This document shows, piece after piece, positions 1 through 7,354 of a stretch of DNA of 64,000 nucleotides (position 1 is the first letter of the stretch; every line of letters starts with the position of its first letter). Position numbers and translations under genes: made by a program. A model generated the notes under the pieces. It worked only from the letters and a program-made list of their open reading frames with translations, searched no databases and had not been told where the DNA came from. Source of the stretch: Lentisphaerota bacterium (lineage in GTDB: Bacteria; Verrucomicrobiota; Lentisphaeria; Victivallales; UBA1829); assembly GCA_015061915.1 (NCBI GenBank), contig SUVR01000006.1:62001-126000 (forward strand), given 5' to 3'.

Positions 1-182
1 GGCCCTTCCCCAACTCTCTCATGCTGGGATTTTATGCGGAATATGAATCCGGCGAGGCGCATCCGGATGGAGACGAGTGGGAAACACTGGGCTGGTTCAC
101 GGCAGATGCCCTGCCCGAGATCCCGCCCCACGGAAGTATCGCAAGAAAATTGATCGATCATTGGCGGGGTGAAACATGCTGA
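1..182 (+). CDS. nudC: NAD(H) pyrophosphatase NudC-like, C-terminal end (partial)
   Basis: Only the last 59 codons are present (read from base 3), so the gene begins outside the window. The visible part matches the end of NudC-type Nudix hydrolases: [10 protein letters not shown], an acidic stretch, [13 protein letters not shown] and [10 protein letters not shown]. NudC enzymes hydrolyse NAD(H), or NAD caps on RNA, to NMN and AMP. The Nudix box and zinc cysteines would lie upstream and cannot be checked. The stop overlaps the start of the following transporter gene by 7 bases, so the two are probably co-translated. Confidence 0.75.
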   Translation, partial: PFPNSLMLGFYAEYESGEAHPDGDEWETLGWFTADALPEIPPHGSIARKLIDHWRGETC

Positions 183-1072
183 CTTTCCACATTGCTCCAT
201 GGGTCTTGCCGATCCTCGGTTCCGCCCTCATGCTGGGGATCTACGACATCTCCAAAAAACAGGCGGTCAAGGACAACTCTGTTCTGCCGGTGCTTTTCTG
301 GGCAACCGCGATCGGCAGCATTTTCTTCCTGCTGCTCACGCTGATCCGGGGCAATTTTGTTTCCTGTTTCATGCAGTATGACACCGCATTTCTGCCCGTG
401 CTGTTGAAGTCGGTCATCGTGGGATCCAGCTGGATCTGCATTTATTACGCCATGCGGGAGCTGCCCATCAGCATCGGGGCACCGATCGGAGCAACTTCCC
501 CGCTGTGGGTGTTCATCGGTGGTTTTTTCCTCTACCACGAAGTGCCGAATCTTTGGCAGGGAATCGCTATGTTCCTGATCTTTGCAGGATATTACCTTTT
601 CTCCATCCTCGGAAAACTGGAGGGGTTCTCCCTGAAAAATCTCAAAGGAATTCCCCTGATTTTGCTGGGTACGATCATTACCGCCTGCTCCGCTCTGTAT
701 GACAAATATCTGCTCGGTGTGATCCGGATCCCCCCCGATACCGTTCAGTTCTGGTTTTCCATCGACATCATTTTCGTTCTCGGTCTGGCGGTCCTGATCC
801 GGCAGAAAAACTTCGGGGAACACCATACCTTCCGCTGGACACTTGCGATCCCCCTTACCGGCGTATTGATGGCTCTGGCAGACATCTGTTATTTTTATGC
901 TGTATCCCTGCCGGACACCCCGATCTCTATGCTCTCACTGCTGCGACGGAGCAACTGTATTGTGGCGTTCGTTGCGGGCAGTATCTGGTTCCACGAACGG
1001 AATCAATGGAAAAAAGCCGTCGCGCTCGTCCTGGTGCTGCTGGGCGTGGCAATGCTGACCCTGTTCAAATAA
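176..1072 (+). CDS. DMT superfamily (EamA-like) transporter
   Basis: This 298-residue protein is almost entirely hydrophobic and can be read as about ten membrane helices in two similar halves, the standard layout of EamA-type drug/metabolite transporters in the inner membrane. Helix-breaking turns such as [13 protein letters not shown] (first half) and [14 protein letters not shown] (second half) sit in equivalent places. The substrate cannot be told from sequence. The start overlaps the nudC stop, and the 3' end overlaps the convergent ferredoxin gene by 8 bases. Confidence 0.85.
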   Translation: MLTFHIAPWVLPILGSALMLGIYDISKKQAVKDNSVLPVLFWATAIGSIFFLLLTLIRGNFVSCFMQYDTAFLPVLLKSVIVGSSWICIYYAMRELPISIGAPIGATSPLWVFIGGFFLYHEVPNLWQGIAMFLIFAGYYLFSILGKLEGFSLKNLKGIPLILLGTIITACSALYDKYLLGVIRIPPDTVQFWFSIDIIFVLGLAVLIRQKNFGEHHTFRWTLAIPLTGVLMALADICYFYAVSLPDTPISMLSLLRRSNCIVAFVAGSIWFHERNQWKKAVALVLVLLGVAMLTLFK

Positions 1073-1820
1073 AGAGTTCATTTACCCGGTCGCCCGCACA
1101 AAGCGGTGCAAGCCGTTTTTCAACTGCCGCCAGAACTTCCGCTTTCAGATTCCGCGCCCTCGCCGGACAACGGTATATGCACCGCATACAGGTAATACAC
1201 CGCACCGGATCCGTTGTCTCCGGTTTGTCTGCGGGGATCGCCCCCACCGGACACGCCGCCGCACAGGTCCCGCACCGGGTACAGGCACCGGACGCCTCCG
1301 GTTTTGCCGGAACGCCGTTATAGATCCGGTACGGCACATTGCCGGGAACATCCACCGCTGAATCGTTGCCGGACTGATATTTTTCCATAATCTTCTTTCC
1401 GAAAGCGGAAAGTTCGGTACAGTCTGCGGCATCCGGTCTTCCGGCGGCGATAGCGGGGACGATCGTATGTTCCGCCAGAGCGGCAACGGCGGCGATCATC
1501 ACAAAACCGCACGCCGTCAGGATCTCTTTCATTTCCAACAGGGTATCATCATACGCCCGTCTTCCGTAGGAGACCAGCGCCACCGCCTTCGCCCCTGCCC
1601 CGTTCAGCTGCTTCATGCGGTCCACCGCGACCCCGGGGACCCGTCCGCCATAGGACGGGACCGCCCAGAGCAGCAGATCTTCCTTCGTAAAAGTATATTT
1701 TGAAAAATCGGTATCCCGTCTGCTGAAATCGATCGTCACCCATGTTCCGAACGGTTCTGCCACTGCTTCTGCTGCCGTTGCGCTGTGTCCTGCCGGGCTG
1801 AAAATACAAAGATAAATCAT
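1065..1820 (-). CDS. EFR1 family flavodoxin-ferredoxin protein
   Basis: The 251-residue protein joins an N-terminal flavodoxin-like domain (FSPAGHSATAAE for the FMN phosphate loop, WAVPSYGGRVPG near residue 55) to a C-terminal bacterial-type ferredoxin with two 4Fe-4S motifs, CTRCGTCAAACP and CITCMRCIYRCP. This is the EFR1 architecture, presumed to be a soluble cytoplasmic electron carrier; its partner is unknown. The start is supported by AAGGAG ahead of the ATG. It has its own promoter, divergent from the tyrosine phosphatase gene, and its 3' end overlaps the upstream transporter gene. Confidence 0.88.
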   Translation of the reverse strand: MIYLCIFSPAGHSATAAEAVAEPFGTWVTIDFSRRDTDFSKYTFTKEDLLLWAVPSYGGRVPGVAVDRMKQLNGAGAKAVALVSYGRRAYDDTLLEMKEILTACGFVMIAAVAALAEHTIVPAIAAGRPDAADCTELSAFGKKIMEKYQSGNDSAVDVPGNVPYRIYNGVPAKPEASGACTRCGTCAAACPVGAIPADKPETTDPVRCITCMRCIYRCPARARNLKAEVLAAVEKRLAPLCAGDRVNELFI

Positions 1821-1848
1821 TGCTTATTTCTCCTTATCAGTTTCTTAA

Positions 1849-1877
1849 ACGATACTGCGCCGCACGTGCTTTTTCAA
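1849..1877 (-). promoter_or_regulatory. Promoter of EFR1 gene
   Basis: On the minus strand TTGAAA (1872-1877), a 17 bp spacer and TATCGT (1849-1854) form a sigma70-type promoter about 30 bases before the ATG. Its -35 box lies 9 bases from that of the divergent promoter at 1887-1914. Confidence 0.6.
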
Positions 1878-1886
1878 GGAAAAATC

Positions 1887-1914
1887 TTGACTTTCCGAAA
1901 AAAAATGCTATACT
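1887..1914 (+). promoter_or_regulatory. Promoter of LMW tyrosine phosphatase gene
   Basis: TTGACT (1887-1892), a 16 bp spacer ending in TGC (extended -10) and TATACT (1909-1914) make a strong sigma70-type promoter 27 bases before the start codon. Confidence 0.75.
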
Positions 1915-1941
1915 AAACGGATCAAATGAAGGAGAAAAACC

Positions 1942-2400
1942 ATGCACAGGATCCTGTTCGTATGCCACGGAAATATCTGCCGCAGTACCATGGCGGAGTT
2001 CGTGATGAAACATTTTGTTGCTCAAGCAGGGGTGGAAACCCAGTTTGAGATCGAGTCTGCCGCCACCAGTACCGAGGAGATCGGGAACCCGGTCCATTAC
2101 GGGACCAGACGGAAACTGGCGGAACACGGCATTTCCTGCGCGGGCAAGACAGCACGGCAGATGAACCGGCGCGATTATGACCGCTTTGATCTGCTCATCG
2201 GCATGGACCGAGCCAACATCCGGAATATGAAAGCAATCTGCGGCGGCGACCCGGAAGGAAAGATCCATTTCCTGCTGGAATATGCCGGACGCCCCAACGA
2301 AGAAGTGGCGGATCCCTGGTACACCGGCGACTTTGAGGCAACCTGGCAGGATGTCACGGCGGGTTGCGATGGTCTGCTGGCGGAACTGCTGAAAAAATAA
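1942..2400 (+). CDS. Low molecular weight protein-tyrosine phosphatase
   Basis: The 152-residue protein has the usual LMW-PTP length. It opens with the signature loop CHGNICRSTMAE (CX5R, catalytic Cys about residue 8) and ends with the general-acid motif DPWYTGDFE. Such cytoplasmic enzymes dephosphorylate tyrosine on proteins, often bacterial tyrosine kinases of capsule export, but no kinase gene is nearby, so the substrate is unknown. GGAG precedes the ATG. It appears to be a single-gene transcript from the promoter at 1887-1914. Confidence 0.93.
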   Translation: MHRILFVCHGNICRSTMAEFVMKHFVAQAGVETQFEIESAATSTEEIGNPVHYGTRRKLAEHGISCAGKTARQMNRRDYDRFDLLIGMDRANIRNMKAICGGDPEGKIHFLLEYAGRPNEEVADPWYTGDFEATWQDVTAGCDGLLAELLKK

Positions 2401-2469
2401 AAAACAGTTGTAAGATTCAGGCACGCCTCCGTGTATCTATAATGGAACAGAAAACCAAAAGGATAAAAT

Positions 2470-4920
2470 ATGCTGAAAAAGTTAAAGTTTTTGCTGACGA
2501 TGGCGGTTCTGTTGACTGCCTGCGCCCTCCCCGGTTATGAGATCCGGAGCATGAAAGACATCAAAGTGGATGCGGACCTTTCCGATTGGAAGGGGATCTC
2601 CTTCCGACGCGTTGCGGGAGAACGGCTGTCCTCGGACCCGCTGCGGTACAAAGGAGTGCAGGACGCAGCCGTCTCTCTCGGGATCGTCTGGGATGAATCC
2701 AGACAGGCGTTTCTGCTTGCAGGAAAAGTTTGGGATGAATCCAAAAAGCCGTCCGACAAACTGGAACTTTCCATTTCCGCCCAAAAGCTGAACTTCGGAC
2801 ACTGGGGCAACCTCAAGTTTACCGTCAACTGCGCAGGGGAACTGAAAATCACCCCGTTCAACAAACGTTGCAAAGTCACCGTCCCCGCAAAACAGATTAA
2901 GTTTGCCTCCAGGGAACAGAACGGGATCTTCCAGTTTGAAATGGAGATCCCCGCCGGTACGATCCATGAACTGGATCCCGCCAACATGAAGGAACTGCAC
3001 GTCAAACTCCGGATGAACGACAGCGACGCAGGGCGCATCTATGCCCACACGATGAAGTGGGAGAAAATGGTTCCTGTGCGAAAAAATGTCTCTGCAACAG
3101 ATGCCCACAACGGCTCCCTCAACGTGATCATCCCCAAAGTCATCGTAAAAAACAAAGCCCCGCTGCGAATCGAATTTTCCGGCAATGGTGACATTGATCA
3201 GCACAAGATCGTTCTTGCGGGGAAAACCATCCTTCAGGGCGAAAAATTCAAACTGGAAGATGATCTTTATGTACTGGAGAAGGAAGTGGATCTGAGCGGC
3301 GTTCCAAATGGCGATACAACCTGCTCTGTTACGATCGGAAGCACTTGTGCAAAAACATATCCCACGGCTTGTTTTGGAAATATGGCAGAGTCTGTGCTGG
3401 CAGAGACTCTTGACCATCTGGAAAAAGTCGATCTTCCCGCCCTTTCCAGGACCGATCCTTTCAAGGCATCTGCATATTTCTCCATCGTCTCCGCACTGGA
3501 ATGGTTCAAGTGGGGGCTGGAACAGAAAAAAGCTCATGCAATCCAGCGCACGGCAGAAGAGATCAAGGCGCGTTTTGCCGCCATCGAAGGCGGAAAGCTG
3601 CCGCAGGAAGGTGCCTATTCTCTCCTCAATCTGACCCGTGATCCCAACGCCCAGCTGGTGGTGGAATATTTCCGGGAACGCGGCAAACTTGATCCCTATC
3701 CCGGCGCCATCGCCATCCATTTCGGCAGTATGAACTTGGTCAACGCCCTGTTTTACGAGTACAACACGCCGGAAGAAACGGAAAAACATTACGAGAAAAT
3801 CAAGCAGAACAAGCACCTGCGTACCTTCCAGCTGGATGGCGTGACCGTCTACGATGAACCGCAGGTCGTGGTGGAGCCGGACAAGACCGAACTGGTCTCA
3901 CCCGTGACCGGGACCCTGTACTTCACAAAAGGGCGGATCGTGTTTCAGTTGCCCTATGTGAGCAAGGATGCCGCACTCAAATTTGCAAAAATCATTCTGG
4001 CCGGAAAGCCCTGTACGCTTTCGCAGCGGGAGGCGATCCGGCAGGACATCATCAAAGTTACAAAGCGCACCCCGCGGAAACTGGCTCTTCCGAAAGGGAT
4101 CGAAGTCTTCTGCGGCGACAACCACAGCCACTGCTTCTTCTCCGACGGCCGCCCCACCGCTCTGACGGTCACGGCAGAAGCGCTTTATATCGGGTAGGAT
4201 TACCACATCCTCACGGATCACGGTGTGTATGAAACAGCGCTGGCATACAAAGCGAACACGCTGCAGAAGTTCAAACTGAACTATCCCCTCGGCGTTGGCG
4301 TGGAGATCAATTCCCGCTGGGGTCACATGAACGTCTATCCCGTTCCGCCGGAAGGTGGTTACACTTTCGGACCGACCTTTGAAAAAATGGTGGATGCCGC
4401 CCATACCATCAAGGGTGCCATCATCCAGTGGAACCACCCGGACACCTCGTACAGCAACCTGCCTTACTATCTGGAAAACGGCATTCAGGAAACAAAACTG
4501 GATGCGTGGGAACATTATCCGCCCCACTACACCAAGTGGAAAAAAGAAGGCAAACTCCCCGTCCTCACCGGCGGTACCGATACCCATAACGGCACCTTCC
4601 ATATGCCCGAACGCTCCATTATGTTCATCCCCTCCGCCGATTGCTACGACATCGCGGCAGGTGTGAAAAATGGTAAGATCGTGATGATGGACCCGTGGAA
4701 CGGCGCCTACACCATCACACGGGACATGATCAACAAGTCACGCTGGGATTCCGACCTGTTCTTTTACGGTCAGGATGATATGATCCAGCTGGCGGTGGAT
4801 GTGCTTGCCGACCTGACTTATCTGGTCGATCTCAAGAAAAAACGGATTGCCGAATACCTGAAAGAAGTGAATGTGCGCGGTCTGATCAATTCTTCCGACG
4901 CCTACGAAACCGTGAAGTAA
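2470..4920 (+). pseudogene. PHP-domain lipoprotein with CBM9-like N-terminus, interrupted by in-frame TAG
   Basis: One reading frame of 817 codons is broken only by TAG at 4195-4197. The first 575 residues begin with a lipoprotein signal (lipobox LTAC, Cys about residue 18) and a CBM9-like beta-sandwich (VDADLSDWKG). The PHP metallo-phosphoesterase domain then starts with GDNHSHCFFSDGRP; after the TAG the same frame continues with DYHILTDHGVYE, GAIIQWNHPD and LTGGTDTHNG, all expected metal-binding PHP motifs. The TAG therefore splits the active site between motif I (HxH) and motif II (TDH). Downstream coding shows no decay. Options are a recent nonsense mutation (for example TTG to TAG), a sequencing error, or amber readthrough. 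A terminator follows at 4938-4975. Confidence 0.75.
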
Positions 4921-4937
4921 AAAACTGACGGTTGATC

Positions 4938-4975
4938 TGCGGGGAAACTTTTGTACAGAGTTCCCCGCATTTTTT
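4938..4975 (+). terminator. Rho-independent terminator after the PHP-domain gene
   Basis: TGCGGGGAA (4938-4946) pairs with TTCCCCGCA (4961-4969) around a 14-base loop and is followed by a T run (4970-4975). It lies between two convergent genes. Confidence 0.85.
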
Positions 4976-4988
4976 GGGGGGAATAAAC

Positions 4989-5801
4989 TTACAGGTGGAC
5001 GGTGGCACCGCCCTTGATTTCCACAATCTGCTTATCGTGTTCGATCCAGACGGACTGTGCGGAGGGATTCTGCACAATGGAGCAGTCTGCGCTGGTAATC
5101 AGGCGACGGCAGGCGGTCACATAGTCGTAGATCTCGCCGTTGGTGGCGTACCAGATCCGGTCGTCATTGGTATATTTCGCACAGAAGTTTTCGATCAGAT
5201 CCCAGTTTTTCGCATTGGCGAACTCAAAGGCGTGTCCCCAGATATACAACAGCTGGGTGCCCCAGGGATTCGCCAGGAATTTTTCCGCACGTTCCATAAT
5301 ATTGCCGTTGTGGTGGCAGGTGGGATGCCATTCCAGAAAATCGGAAGGAATATTCTGGATCCGTTCTTCGGGATGCGTGGTACGGGCGTAAACGATCCCT
5401 GCCGAGCGCAGAACTTCCTTCACATCCGGCGCACAAGCACCGCTGCTGCTCAATGTTCCGAAGGGATATGCCATACCGCGCACGGGAACACCGGCGGCGG
5501 CTTCCAGATCTTTGCGGTTTTCCAGAATTTCCTCCAGCACGCTCATCAGCGGGATCTGTTCCAGAAAGGGATGAGTCTTGGCATGGCAGGCGATCTCCTG
5601 ACCGTTGTCCAGATAGAGGGATTTATATTCTTCCATCGGGATATGCCACTCCGTGCTCTGGGGGCGACACAGGTTGAATGTGCCTTTCATACCGTACTTG
5701 GCAAAGATCTCCACCAGACGGCGGTCATGGATATTGCCGTCGTCATAACTGAAAGTGAGGGCTTTCTTTTTTCCGTCTTTCCATACATAATTCAGCAGCA
5801 T
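4989..5801 (-). CDS. Polysaccharide deacetylase family protein
   Basis: The 270-residue protein has the NodB-homology motifs in order: TFSYDDG near residue 17 (catalytic base and metal Asp), CHAKTH near residue 73 (metal-binding His pair), AYPFGT and a late GHAFEF. The family removes N- or O-acetyl groups from glycans such as peptidoglycan, chitin or xylan, using a divalent metal. There is no signal peptide, so it looks cytoplasmic and may act on an imported oligosaccharide or an intermediate. It lies 18 bases downstream of the CorC-like gene on the same strand, suggesting co-transcription. Confidence 0.88.
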   Translation of the reverse strand: MLLNYVWKDGKKKALTFSYDDGNIHDRRLVEIFAKYGMKGTFNLCRPQSTEWHIPMEEYKSLYLDNGQEIACHAKTHPFLEQIPLMSVLEEILENRKDLEAAAGVPVRGMAYPFGTLSSSGACAPDVKEVLRSAGIVYARTTHPEERIQNIPSDFLEWHPTCHHNGNIMERAEKFLANPWGTQLLYIWGHAFEFANAKNWDLIENFCAKYTNDDRIWYATNGEIYDYVTACRRLITSADCSIVQNPSAQSVWIEHDKQIVEIKGGATVHL

Positions 5802-5819
5802 GGCACAATCTCCTTCTTG

Positions 5820-7079
5820 TTATTCTTCGTCTTCATCCGTCTTGCGTTCGGCAATTTTGCGGACTTCGAGGAGAGAAACCCGGCGCTGTTCCGTTGCCAG
5901 CACCGTGACTTTCAAGTGTTCGTATTCAAAAGAATCCCCGTTCTGCGGCAGGCTGTGGAAATGTTCCAGGATCCAGCCGTTGAGGGAGACCATTTCGGAA
6001 TCCAGTTTCAGTTCAAAGAACTCGGCAAAGTCGTCCAGAGAAACAAGCCCGTCCACCTGATAGACATCTTCCTCCACCTGCTTGAACTGTTCCACCACCT
6101 CATCGTGTTCATCCCAGATATCGCCAACCAGTTCTTCCAGCACGTCTTCCATGGTCACGATCCCGCAGGTGCCGCCGAACTCATCCAGCACCACGGCGAC
6201 CTGTGCCTGCTGTTTCTGCAGTTTGCGCATGATCTCGCTGACTTTTTCATTGGCAAAAGCAAAAACAATGGGCGTAATGATCTCTTTGATCGCCTTCCCG
6301 GTGATGCCGGTTCCGGCATAAAAATTCTTCTGGTGGATCACACCGATGATGTTGTCGATATTGTTCTCATAGACCAGCAGGCGTGAAAATTTCGTTTCCA
6401 GAAAACGGTGGGCAATCTCTTCCTTTGTACTGTTCAGAGGAACAGCTTCCAAGTTCACGCGGGGAGTCAGGATGTCTTTCGCTTCCAGTTCGGAAAACTC
6501 AATGGCATTGCGCAGAAGTTCGCCGTTGTCTTCGTTGATACTGCCCTCCTGCTCCACTTCATCTACGAACATGAGCAATTCTTCCTGGGACATTTTGTTG
6601 TCGCTTTCCAAACGGAAGAGCTTGGAAAGCAGTTTTTTCCAACAGGAAAAGAGAAAATTGAAAGGCGAGAGAATCCAGACCAGGATCCGCAGCAGCGGAC
6701 CGGAGAAGATGGCAAAACGTTCGGGACAATCTTTGGCGATGCTTTTCGGGGAAATCTCGCCGAAAATCAGAACCACGATCGTGATGACCACCGTGGAGAC
6801 AGTTGCCCCCAGTTCGGCGCCGTAGATTTCACAGAACATCAGCGTGGCAATAGATGCCATGGCAATATTGACAATGTTGTTTCCGATCAGGATCGTAGAG
6901 ATCAGTTTATCGTAGTGTTCGGAAAGTTTGCAGGCGAGTTTCGCTCCCCGTGTGCCTTTTTCGGCAAGGGTTTTCATGCGCGTCCGGTTCATGGACGAAT
7001 AAGCGGTTTCCGAAGCGGAAAAGTAGGCGGACATTGCAAGTAAAAAGACAATACTTGCGATTTCTGTAAGATACTCCAT
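5820..7079 (-). CDS. CNNM/CBS-domain (CorC/HlyC-type) membrane protein
   Basis: The 419-residue protein begins with a DUF21/CNNM transmembrane domain (SAYFSASETAYSSMNRTR, then three more helices to about residue 170), continues with a CBS pair (LTPRVNLEAVP and the later AVVLDEFGGTCGIVTMEDVLEELVGD region, about 200-320) and ends with a CorC_HlyC domain. Members are linked to Mg2+ or Co2+ efflux and old 'hemolysin' annotations. I chose ATG at 7079 because the hydrophobic domain starts there; the frame is open 32 codons further up but that part looks like leader. An extended -10 promoter and hairpins lie upstream. It probably heads an operon with the deacetylase. Confidence 0.9.
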   Translation of the reverse strand: MEYLTEIASIVFLLAMSAYFSASETAYSSMNRTRMKTLAEKGTRGAKLACKLSEHYDKLISTILIGNNIVNIAMASIATLMFCEIYGAELGATVSTVVITIVVLIFGEISPKSIAKDCPERFAIFSGPLLRILVWILSPFNFLFSCWKKLLSKLFRLESDNKMSQEELLMFVDEVEQEGSINEDNGELLRNAIEFSELEAKDILTPRVNLEAVPLNSTKEEIAHRFLETKFSRLLVYENNIDNIIGVIHQKNFYAGTGITGKAIKEIITPIVFAFANEKVSEIMRKLQKQQAQVAVVLDEFGGTCGIVTMEDVLEELVGDIWDEHDEVVEQFKQVEEDVYQVDGLVSLDDFAEFFELKLDSEMVSLNGWILEHFHSLPQNGDSFEYEHLKVTVLATEQRRVSLLEVRKIAERKTDEDEE

Positions 7080-7122
7080 TGCGGATCTATTGAATACCTC
7101 CGGGCGTAATTTTTTCTCTGGT

Positions 7123-7155
7123 GGCGTGCCCGACGCCGGATCTCCGGTTGAGATC
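7123..7155 (-). other. Two tandem hairpins in the CorC-like 5' leader
   Basis: In the roughly 110-base untranslated leader of the CorC-like gene, GGCGT/ACGCC (7123-7137) and GATCTC/GAGATC (7139-7155) can form two adjacent short stems. They match no riboswitch I recognise; a role in expression is only a guess. Confidence 0.35.
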
Positions 7156-7194
7156 ACCCCGCCAACGCAACTCACGCAGCAGGATTGTATTTAC

Positions 7195-7220
7195 ATTATA
7201 ACAGAAAACGTATTTGTCAA
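7195..7220 (-). promoter_or_regulatory. Promoter of CorC-like gene
   Basis: Minus-strand TATAAT (7195-7200) is preceded by TGT, an extended -10. A consensus TTGACA (7215-7220) sits only 14 bp away, shorter than usual, so the extended -10 probably does most of the work. Confidence 0.6.
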
Positions 7221-7284
7221 GCGATCACGGAAAGATTTTTCGTTATTTTACCGGCAACTTTCTGCATTTTAAGTGTTTTTTCCC

Positions 7285-7312
7285 TTGAATTCAGCAGAGA
7301 GGACGGTAAATT
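7285..7312 (+). promoter_or_regulatory. Promoter of GH2-GH78 genes
   Basis: TTGAAT (7285-7290), a 16 bp spacer and TAAATT (7307-7312) precede the GH2 start by about 42 bases. Confidence 0.5.
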
Positions 7313-7354
7313 AAACAAAACCACAAATAATCAACTGGAAAGGTGCGCCTTGCT

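Noticed and set aside
4195-4197. Pyrrolysine coding at the TAG
   Set aside because: No pyl genes or PYLIS-like element are in the window, and a single TAG is more simply a mutation; kept only as an open question in the findings.
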